Shown here piece after piece: positions 1-10,100 of a stretch of DNA of 64,000 nt. The position numbers and the translations under genes are program-made. Each line of letters opens with the position of its first letter. Position 1 is the stretch's first letter. This stretch comes from Sphaerisporangium sp. TRM90804 (GTDB lineage: Bacteria > Actinomycetota > Actinomycetes > Streptosporangiales > Streptosporangiaceae), in contig NZ_JARWAC010000005.1 in the NCBI RefSeq assembly GCF_029846175.1, positions 122,487-186,486 on the forward strand. The letters are read 5' to 3'. A model generated the notes under the pieces. It was not told the origin of the DNA. It did no database searches and saw only the letters and a program-made list of their open reading frames with translations.

Positions 1-83
1 CCGAGCGCGGCGTCCACCGCGACTGGGTCCCCCGGCGCGAGGTGCTCGGACTCCGCGAACTCGCCGTGCCACTGGACGACTGA
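1..83 (+). CDS. 3' end of an unidentified protein (partial)
   Basis: An open frame enters from the left edge and ends at the TGA at 81-83. The last 26 residues include RDWVPRREVLGLRELAVPLDD. The tail resembles the end of some Nudix-type hydrolases, but it is too short to assign and I do not claim a function. It reads in the same direction as the ESX genes that follow and is separated from them by a comparatively AT-richer gap of about 280 bases, so it is probably not part of their operon. Confidence 0.45.
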   Translation, partial: ERGVHRDWVPRREVLGLRELAVPLDD

Positions 84-362
84 CCCCCTCCCCCGGACGG
101 CGTCTTCCCCGCTGCCGAAAGGCGCCTGCCGCGCCTGACCATGGGTTTGTTCCACCCATTCCGACTAATCGGGCATATAGCCACTAAATTCCCAACAGCC
201 ACAATACTCGTCACAAGGCGCATCAGACCTCAGAATGCTTGCCGTGCATCCTGAGTAAATGTCACAATGCCGGGCATAGCGACTGTTTCCCAGAAGTTAG
301 GCCACGGTTTCCGTGCGGTTAAGCACTGGTCCCGGCGTGGGCAGATGCTACGGGGAGGTTGG

Positions 363-767
363 GTGGACGCGTTGGGAAGGGCGGACGCGGCGGAGGTCCA
401 GGCTTACGCCGACGAACTGCGCGCCGCCTTCGTTCGTCTGCGGGAGGAAGCGCCCGCCCTGCACGAGAAGGCCCGCACCCTCCAGGTCACCGAGAGATCC
501 CGGGACGGGCTCGTGTCGGCGACGGTCGGCGCGCGCGGCGACCTGGTCAGGCTGGACATCGACCCGCGCGTCTACCGGCGCCCGGACTCCCGCCACCTGG
601 CCGACGCCATCACCGAGACGGTCCAGCGCGCCGCGGCCACGGCGCAGGCCAGGGTCATCGAGATCTTCGAGCCGCTGATCCCCGAGGACCAGATGAGGGC
701 GCACCTGGAGGGCGATCTCGACCGGGTGCTCGACCAGATGGCGGCGCGACTGCGGGAAGCGGGGTGA
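363..767 (+). CDS. YbaB/EbfC family protein (EspL-like), ESX-associated
   Basis: A 134-residue protein of the YbaB/EbfC nucleoid-associated fold. It has an N-terminal helix followed by the family core 'SATVGARGDLVRLDIDPRVYRR' style segment and a helical C-terminus. I place the start at GTG 363, preceded by GGGGAGG at 352-358, rather than at the longer upstream frame at 267, because YbaB proteins are about 100-140 residues and the extension is rich in Arg/Gly. It is the first gene of a plus-strand run ending with the giant protein; only six bases separate it from the next gene. Mycobacterial ESX-1 carries a YbaB-like protein, EspL, so a role as accessory or chaperone is inferred. DNA binding has not been shown. 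Two paralogues lie at 22230-22637 and 24046-24489. Confidence 0.8.
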   Translation: MDALGRADAAEVQAYADELRAAFVRLREEAPALHEKARTLQVTERSRDGLVSATVGARGDLVRLDIDPRVYRRPDSRHLADAITETVQRAAATAQARVIEIFEPLIPEDQMRAHLEGDLDRVLDQMAARLREAG

Positions 768-773
768 TCTGAC

Positions 774-1097
774 GTGCCCGACCACGTCGACGTCCACGGG
801 CAGACGGCCTTCGCCGGCCTGGCCCGCTGGGACGCCGCCACGTCCGACATCGCCGCCTTCTGGAAGGAGCGCGCGGAGCGCATCCGCCGGCTCACCGAGG
901 CGGCCCCGTGGGGCCGCGACTCCGCCGGCCAGGCGTTCCAGGCGTCGTACACCAGGGGCGGGGGGCCCGAGGGCATGCTGCTGGCCGGCGACGGCATCGT
1001 CTCCGACGTCGGCCACCTGGGGATGAAGGTACGCACGGCGGTGGTCAGAACCCGCGACACCGACCAGCGGCAGGCCGGCACGACCTACCAGATCTGA
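774..1097 (+). CDS. WXG100-family small protein
   Basis: A 107-residue helical protein with the WXG-type turn PWGRDSAGQAF near residues 45-55 between two predicted helices. That is the hallmark of WXG100/ESAT-6-like ESX substrates, which dimerise as helical hairpins. It begins with GTG six bases after the YbaB gene and is followed by the giant gene 72 bases later, so the three probably share a transcript. The tail lacks a clear YxxxD/E export motif and ends in TTYQI. By position it probably acts as partner or co-substrate of the giant protein. Membership in the superfamily is fairly sure; the specific role is inference. Confidence 0.7.
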   Translation: MPDHVDVHGQTAFAGLARWDAATSDIAAFWKERAERIRRLTEAAPWGRDSAGQAFQASYTRGGGPEGMLLAGDGIVSDVGHLGMKVRTAVVRTRDTDQRQAGTTYQI

Positions 1098-1169
1098 GCG
1101 GCGGCGACGTTCGGGCCGCACGGCCCTGAGCGGTCGTGTTCGGGCGGGGACAACCGAGGGCGGGGTGGC

Positions 1170-4100
1170 GTGGCGCAGGGAACGAACGGGCAGGTCGGCA
1201 CCGATGTCCCGGGCGGGTTGCCGTCCATCGGCGGCGGCGGCTCCTCCACCGACGTCACGCCCGCCTGGACCGAGGACCTGCCCGGCTGGGTCGACACCCT
1301 CATCGCGCTGATCGTCTCGGGGCAGAGCTGGCCGGAGGCCAGCGAGAGCAAGCTGTGGGAGCTGGCGCGCGAGCACCAGGCCCTCGGCGCCGGGCTGTGC
1401 GCCTCCGCCGGGCCGGTCGCGGACGCGTGCGGCGTCATGCTCAGCGCCTGGAACGTGCCCGCGACGCCGTTCTTCGCGCAGGAGGCCAAGCGGCTGCTCG
1501 GCTCCCCCGACTCCGGCATTCCCGCGCTGGGCGCGCAGAACCTGACCTACGCCCTGCAGGCCGACCACTTCGCGAAGGAGACGCAGTACTCCAAGATCTC
1601 GATCAACGTCGCGTTCTGGGTGGCGGTCGCCGCGGCGTTCATCGCGCTGGTCGCCACGTTCTTCACCGCCGGCGCAGGCGCCCCGGTCATCGGGCCGATC
1701 GCCGCGTGGGCGCGCACGGCCATCGGCCAGATCCTGCAGCGGCTGGCGACGGCCGCGCGGACGACCTTCGGCGTCAACCTGGCCGTCCAGACGGGCGGAC
1801 GCGCGGCCGGCGCGGGCCTCGCCCGTACGGCGCTCAGCGGTCACCTCGGCAGGGAGCTCATCGAGGAGATCGGTGAAGAGGTCTTCATCGACGCCTACAC
1901 GCAGCGCGAGCAGATGGAGCGGGGCACGCGCACGAGCTGGGACTGGAGCAGGACGGCCGCCTCCGCCGTGGGAGCGGGCGGGGGCGCCTTCATCGGGATG
2001 CGGGCGGCGGCGCCGCTGGCCCGGCTCGGCGACAGGATTCCGCTGCTCAGGGCGCTCAACAACGCGGGCGGCACCGACCCGGGCTTCGCCAACGCCTTCG
2101 CCCGCTTCCCCGGCCGGGCCGTGCAGACGGGCCTCAACAACATGGTCGCCTCGCCCGGCGGCAGCGTCCTGGCCAACGGCCTGGTCTACGGTCAGTGGAC
2201 GCTGCCCACGGCCGAGTCCCTGCTCGGCGCCGCGATGGGCGGCGCCGGCCGCACCAACACGATCAGCCCGTTCAACCCCGACGTCCTGGCCGCCGTGACC
2301 CACCCCCTTGCCACCCTCGACGCCGCCACCGCCACCGCCACGGCCGCCGACGCCGCCCGCACGACCGCCTCAGACCCCACCACCACCACCGCCGGAACCA
2401 GCGGAACCCCGACGCCCACTGCCGCCCCCGGAACCGGCACGACCGGCACGACCGGCACGACCGGCACGACGGGTGCGACCACCGGAGCCCCTCCGGACCC
2501 CAACGCCATGAACGCCGCCACCACCGGCATCCCCCCGACCGGCGGCACGGGAACCGGCGGCACGGGAACCACTGGCACCGGAACCGGCACGCCGCCCCCG
2601 GCCGCGAACACCGCGCCGACCACCGGGAACGGCCCCGGCACTTCGGGCGCCGCCCCGTCAGCCCCCCAGGGCACAACGTCGTCCCCGACTCCCGGCGGCA
2701 CGCCGATGCCCCCCTCCGCCTCCCCGGCGGCAACCGGTACGGCCGTCCCCGCCCCACCCACCGCCTCCCCCGGAACCGGCACCGCCGTCCCCCCGCCACC
2801 CGCCGCTCCGCCCGCAACGACAGGTACGGCCGTCCCCGCACCACCCACCGGCTCGCCAGCGGCAACCGGCACCGCTCCCCCCGCGACAACGGGGACCGTC
2901 GGCTCGGCGGCCGCTGGGGCCTCGGCGCCGGGGCCCGTCGGACAGATGGCGGGATCGTCGGCGACGTCGGCTTCTCCGCAGGCGGCGTCAGCGTCCTCCG
3001 GCGCGACCGCTCCCGCACCCGCGGGGGGCTCGCCGTCCTCCGGCACGCCCGCGGCCCCGGCCGTCCCCGCCGCCGGTGCGCCCGGGGTCGCGACACCGCC
3101 GTCCGGCGCGGCCACGCCGCCGCAAGGCACGTCCCCCGCCCCGCAAGGCACGTCCCCCGCCCCGCCCGGCACGTCCCCCGCCCCGCCCGGCACGTCCCCC
3201 GCCCCGCCCGGCGCGTCCCCCGCCCCGCCCGGCGCGTCCCCCGCCCCGCCCGGCGCGTCCCCCGACCCCGCGGGCACCTCGGCCACCCCGGGTGCGGCGA
3301 CGACGCCGCCGGGGACGGGCGGGCCCGCGCCGGGTGCGGGGTCAGCGGCGGGCATGGCCGCGTCCTCGGCGGGCAGCGTCCCGGCCCAGGGCGGGACCCC
3401 GGGCCCGGCTGTGGTCATTCCGCTCCAGGGCGGCGGCGCGGCGAGTGTGTCCTCTCCGGCCGCGCCGGGCGGCCCGCGGCCCTCCGGCCGGGGCGGAACG
3501 GCACCGAACGCGCCGAACGCACCCGCGACGTCGCCCGGGCCTGGACTGCCGAGCGTCCAGGCGCCGTCCGGGGCGAACGTGCCGGTGCCGCCGGGGGGTG
3601 CCGTCGCGGAGGAGGCGCGGATCGCCCGGCTCGTCGACGCCGTGCTGAGTGAGACGCTGCCGGTGGTGTCGCCGGGCGCGCTGCCCCTGGAGGACGGGAC
3701 CGTGCGGGTGACAGGGACGGGCCGGGCGGTCACCCGGGTTCCGGCCGACGTCGTCGCCCGTACGAGGAACCGTCTGCGGGTGCGAGCCGCCGACGGGGCG
3801 ACCGAGCATCGGCTGCGTGTCGAGGCGGCGGCCTGGCTCGGGGCCGCCGTCGCGAGGGCGTCGTACCGGCCGCCGATGGAAGGCTCGCTCAACGCGCTCG
3901 CCCTGCTCCCCCAGGGGCTCCCGGGCACCGTGGACATCATCGAAGCGGTGGCCCGCGAGGTCGTGGGTCACCGGTGGGACCGCTTGAACCCCTCCGAGCT
4001 GACCGAGGCCGGTTCCCACCTGGTGCGGCAGGTCAACGGCCGCCCTCCCGGCCCGGCGAACGACCTCGACGCCCTGCTGGTCGAGCCCCTGGAGCGGGCC

Positions 4101-7100
4101 CATCAGGCGATCGCCGAAGCGGTGGAGGCCCTGGCGTCCGGCCGGCCGCCGTCCGCGCCCGCCCGGGGCTCTGCTCCGGCGCCCTCGCCCCCTGCCCCTG
4201 CTTCATCTTCGTCCGCCTCTGCCCCTGGGAAATCCGCCGGCGGTGGCGCGCCTTCGCGGTCGGGAGGGCCGAAGCGAGGGCCGGTGCGGCGGTTCCTGGC
4301 GGCGATGGATCCGCTGGCGCGCGGGGCCGACGCCTTCGACGCGTACGTGGAAGCCCGGTTCGCCGAGTACCGGCACCTCGCGAGCCGGTGGACGGACGCC
4401 GCCCCCGCCCTGCGGCCCGCCGTCAGGGCCGACATGGAGCGGCTGAGCGACGACCTCCTCGCGCACGGCCAGACCCCGCCGGTCCCGCCCTGGGCCACCG
4501 ACCGCCTCCACACGTCCACCCCGCCGACGACCGCCCCCGCAACGCCCCCGGCACCCGGCACCGGCCCCGCGACCCCCGCCGGCCCCGGCACCTCGACCTC
4601 GGCGTCCACCCCGCCCGCGACCGCCCCCGCAGCGTCCTCCCCCGGCGCGACCGCCCCGGCCTCCCCAGCACCCGGCACCACCCCCACCGGACCCGGCACC
4701 GCCACCTCGGGATCCGCCTCGTCCGGCACCGCCGCCCCGGGGTCCTCGGTCTCCGGGGCCTCGGCGTCCCCCTCCGGCGCCGGCTCGTCGGCGGCCGGCG
4801 TCGCGCAAGGGGAAAGCGCCGGGAGCACGGGTGCGTCGGTCGTGGGCGAGCTGTCTGAGCGGGTGGCTCGGATGGGCGAGGCGCTGGGCAAGGCCCGCGA
4901 CGAGCTGCGCAAGCTGGAGAAGGCGAACGCGGCCAAGAGGACCGAAGCCCTGGGACGCGCCGACGTGGAGCTCGGGAAGGCGGTCAGGGCGGCCGCCGCC
5001 GAGGACGCGGGCAAGGGGGAGCGCGAGCGGAAGCATCGCGCCGAGAGGAAGGCCGCGCAGGTCGACGCCGCGCGGTCCGGCAGGATCGCCGCGGCTCACG
5101 CCACGGCGGCCGACCGCGTGGAGGACCTGGCCGGCCTGTACGCCGAGCTGGCCCGCGCGCTCGCGCCGGCGGCCCAGACGCACGGCGCCGCCGCGGCTCC
5201 GGACCTGGCGGAGGCGGCCCGGCTCGTCGCGCGGGCCGAGGCCGCGCTCACGGCCTACCGCGAGGCCGTGGCCGCCTCACGCCCGCCCAGGGCCGTGCTG
5301 GCGGCGGGCGTGCCCGCCGGGCGGCTGCCGCACCTCACCCGGCTGACCCGCGAGGTCAACGCCCTGCTCGCGGACAACGGCATAGACCACCGGTTCACGG
5401 CGGAGGACCTGCTCTGGGAGCTGAAGTCCGAGTACCGGCGGCTGGCGTCGCAGGACGGCGCGGTGCTGCGCGTGGGGAACGGCAAGGCCGGGGAGCTGCG
5501 CATCCGCCTGCGGCTGGGCGAGCCCGTCGAGGTCGCCGCGCCCGGCAGGCGGTCGTCGCAGACGATGGCGGGCTGGCTCCCGCAGGGCGGGAGCTGGGTG
5601 GCGGCCACCGCCGCCCGCTTCCTCGGCATGTCGCTCAGCGTGGACGCCACGGCGCTCGCGCGGCTGGTGCCCGAGGCGTCCCCCGGCGTGTGGGGGCAGC
5701 TGAAGGAGCTGGCGAAGTACGTGGTGCTCCGCGGCCGCTACACCCGCGGCCGTGCCACGGTGACGTCGGGCGGCGCCGCCAACTACGTCCTGCCGGGCCA
5801 GGTGGCCGACAACCGGGGCGAGGCGTCGTTGTTCCTCCTGCGCGCCTCCTACGAGGTGGACCTCCGCCTCGCTTCCGGCGGCACCCCCCGCGGCACACCG
5901 GAGCAGGCATCGATCACCGTCGCTCCCCAGACGAACTCGAACACCCCCGCGCAAGGCACACCGGGGAGCGTCACCGCGGGGGGCGGGCGGCGGGGGAAGG
6001 CTGCGGAGTGGACGCCGGTGCGGCACGTGCGGGAGGGGGAAGGCCGCGACACGGCCGCACTAGAGCTGTGGCTGTCCCACGCGCACCTGGAGCACGAGCC
6101 GGAGCGGACGATCCGGCTCGCGCCCGGGGAGACCGGCAAGAAGCGGTTCCCCCGGTACGTGGCGCTGTACATGACGGGGCTGCAGGATCTGGCGGACGAC
6201 ACGGCGACCGCGCCCGGTCACGTGCCGATCGGGGCACGGGCGCGCGAGCACATCCGCACCGTGCTCACCGAGGAGCTGCCGGGCCACCTGAACGAGGCGG
6301 TCGACCGCGCGAACGGGTTCCAGCGGCCCATCCACGACGGCGGGCGCCCGGTCGGGTTCCTGCGGGTGCGCACCAAGGTGGTGTCCGACCCCGAACCCGT
6401 GAACAGGCCCAGCGCCAAGCAGCACCAGGAGTGGCTCGGCGTCGTCTTCTCCGGCGCGTCGGGCGCGGCGTCGTCCAGCCGATCGTCCGGGCTGGGCGTC
6501 ACCGCCGGTTTCACGGACGGCTCCGCCGACCCGCCGGGAACCCACGGGCCCGGCTCGCTGAAGGCGAGGATCACCGCGGCCCTGCAACGCGGCCGGTCGC
6601 TGACGGACGGCCTCAGCTCAGGCGGCATGGCGATCAACCCGCTGCTGCGCCGGTGGATGGGCCGCAGCAACACCCACGCGGTGACCCTGGAGCACGAGGT
6701 CACCTTCCACGTTTTCGGCGAGCGCACCCCCCGCCCGGCCGTCACCCGCCCCAGCCAGACGCTGCTGCAGACCCCCGAGACGGACGCCGCCCGCTACGGC
6801 TGGCGGGTCGACGCCGAGGCCGTGGCCAGGGACGACGCCGGCGCGGAGCTGCGGCGCGCGGACGGCTCCCTCAGGCTCCAGGACGATCCTTCACCCGCCC
6901 CGCCGCCGGGCCGCAAGGCCGAGCTGCCGGAATGGATGGGCAGCGGCGACGGCAGGGTGCGCGGCGCGGGGCCCGCGACGATCGACCTGGACGACGCGGA
7001 GGTCGAGCTCAGGCTGGCCGAGGTCATGGCGAGCCTGCGCAAGCTCGGCATGCTGCCCTCGCTGAACGCCGACGGCATGCCGTGGTTCCCGCTGGACCCG

Positions 7101-10100
7101 CACGTGCGGGACGCGCAGCTCGCCAACCAGAGCGAGATCGAGGAGCAGTTCTCGCTCAACGGGCATCGCAGCCGGGTCGACCAGACGAGCCAGGACGGCG
7201 AGTTCCTCCGCCTCGTCCGGGTTCGCGACGGGGGCGTCCTGGAGAACGTGACGATGCGCGTCCGGCTGCGGCCGGTCGACCGGGGGATCTACGCCGGGAT
7301 GAGCACCGCCGAGCCGTTCGGCGCGCTGAACATCGGGTCCAGCACCTCGGCGCGGTCACGGAGCCGGTCGGTGAGCCGGGGCCTGGGGGTGACCCTCGGA
7401 GCCGGGCGCGACCTGCTCGCCGCGTTCTTCGGACTGACCGGCGGGGAGGCGACGGCACGGGGTGGGTGGGGCCGCAGCGCGAGCTGGGCCGTCGGGAACA
7501 CGCTCAACGCCGTGACGCTCATCGAGAGCACCCGGCCGACAGCGATCTTCGACCGGGGCTACCTGCTGGAGGCGGACCTCGTCCACCCGGACGGCCGGGT
7601 CGAGTCGCTCCTGACCCCCGAGACCGCCGCGCGGGTCATACCGGGCAGCGTGAACGTGCCCACCGACCTGCTCGACCCGGCGGACGGCCGTCCGCCGTCG
7701 GCCCCGCACCCCACCTCGATCGAGATGATGCGCCGCTCGACCCTGCTGCACATGGACGCGGGCGAGATGATGGAGGCCGTCACCAGCGTGCTGCCCCGCG
7801 GGGCGGTGCCCGGTTCGCCTGCCTTCCACCACCTCGCCGCCTTCAGCGGCGTCCGGAGCCTCATCGCCGACATCGGCTGGCTGTACGCCGACTACCGCAC
7901 CGACGTCGCCATACGCCCGAAGGGAGCCCGGCCGACCCGCGCGTCGGTGGCGATCGGCGCCACGCTGGGCAAGTCGGAGTTCCTCGGCGTCACCGACCTG
8001 GTGATCGGCGAGATCATGCTGGCCCTGGGCAGCAGCGCGAGCACGTTCGGCGCCAACCGGTCGGGCGGCGTGGACGCCTCCGCCGGCGCCGGAGTCCACC
8101 CGAACGCCGACCCCGCCGGGAAGGCGGGGGCCGGCCTCTCCGGCTCGGGGAACGCCGGCTCCTCCCGCACGCAGATGTCGATCGCGGGCCGCGAGCAGCT
8201 CACCATCGAGACCGGCAAGCAGTACCTGTACCGGATGCGGGCGGACTTCCTGGTCACCGGAACCGAGAACGGCGACTCACCCGGCAGGACGCGGGCGCTG
8301 CCCGGCGGCACCGTCGTGTACGCGCTGCCCGAGCGGGACGCCCTGCTGCTGTACGGGCGGGGCGAGATGCCGCTCCCGCTCGACCAGGTGGCCGACGCGG
8401 TCGAACGCCACCTGCGGGGGGACCTGCGGCTCGACCCCGCCATGGCCATGCGGTTGATCCGCCGCTACGTCGGCGAGCGCCGGGCCGCCCTCAGCTCCGG
8501 GCTCCCGGTGAGCCCGCTGGCGCGCAAGCACACCGCCGAAGAGCTGCTCAACGCCCTCACCCCCGCCCTATCCCCGTCCGCCCCGAGCACGACGGGCACC
8601 ACCCCCACCGGGCCCCCGACCGGCGCCCCCTCCTCCTCGCCCTCTTCGGCCACCTCGGCTTCACCCGCCTCCCCGGCCGTCCCGAACGTCCCCGCCGCCG
8701 GGCCCCCGACCGGCGCCCACCCCTCCTCCGCCGCCTCGCCCTCTTCGGCCACCCCGGCTTCACCCGCCTCCCCGGCCGTCCCGAACGTGCCCGCCGCTGG
8801 GAGCGTGGCCTTCGCCGACGAGCTGAGCCGGGTGCTGGATCCCCGGCGCGACCAGAAGAGGCTGGAGGTCAGCATGCCCGAGCACTTCCGCCGGGCGATG
8901 GGGGTGACCACGTTCGAGTCGGTGGACCTGCTCGCCGCCGACGGGCGGCCCGTCCAGCTGTTCGACGCCGTGATGGGCGCCATCGGCAGGGTCGCGCCCC
9001 GGGCGACGGCCGCCGACCCGGTGCTGTGGCGGGCCATGTTCGGCGACCTGGTCGGCGAGAACTGGTGGGGAAAGATCGACAACCTGCTGGAGCCGCACGG
9101 CTTCGAGTGGGAGCTCCCGGTGCGCGCGAGTTCCGGGCGCACCGAGCTGGTCCGGGTGACCGTGCGGACCGAGATGGACCGCGGGCCCGCGCTCCTGGAG
9201 GGCAAGAACGACGAGGTCGGCCACATCACCCAGGTCTACGCCTACCGGGAGGGCAACCGGGCGGGCTCCGCGGGCTGGTCGTTCGGGGGCAACGTCAACG
9301 GCGGCACCGGCGCGGCGGACCAGGCGGCCCAGGGCGGCGCCGCGACCGGCCGCGACCACACCCGCTCGGCGCACAACGGCGAGCAGACCACCGTGCTGCA
9401 ACGGGCCGCCTCCTTCGACGGCGCCGACCGCGTGGGGCACGCGATCACCGTGACCGTCACGGCCGAGCGGGTGCCGCTTCCGCCCTACCGCCCCGGCGGC
9501 CGGGTCGCCGGCGCCGTGCGGGCCGCCGGGCACGCCACCGCGCGCGGCGTCCGCACCCTGGCCGGCCCGGCCCTGGTCGCCGTGGGCGGGCGCGCCGCCT
9601 CCCCCTCACGCGCCGAGGTCCCGCTCGGCGGCTGGGCCGTCCGGCTGGTGCCGGACGGGTTGACGATGGCGGCCGCGCGGGCGAGGCCTGTGCCCTACGC
9701 GCTGCCCGACCCGCGCCAGGTGACGCTCCCGGACCTGTACTACACCGAGACCACCGAGGCCGAGCACCTGGTCGACGCCGTGCGCGCCCGGCTGGCCGAG
9801 AGGGATCTGCTCGGCCCGGCCGGCGTCCGGGAGCACTGGACGCACGTGGCGCACGAGCTGTCCGCCACCGCGCGGACCGCCAACCTGAGGTGGATGGCCG
9901 ACCCCGAGGGCCACCGGATGCTGCGGATTCCCGTGCCCGGCAAGGTCAACGAGGTGGTGGACGTCTGGATACGCGCGCGGCTGTCGCAGCCCCGACTCGT
10001 CGTCGGGGCCCGCGAGGACGTCGAACTCGGCATGGTGGCCCGTAAGCTGCGCGCCTACGGCGTGGCGACCGAACGCGGCCACCTGCTCCCGCTGAGCGGC

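Noticed and set aside
1..83. Naming the edge fragment a Nudix hydrolase
   Set aside because: Only 26 residues are visible and the Nudix box is not included.
5690..10045. 1,451-codon frame within the giant gene
   Set aside because: Same strand, other frame; composition is Arg/Pro/Gly-rich and the giant frame is continuous and structured.
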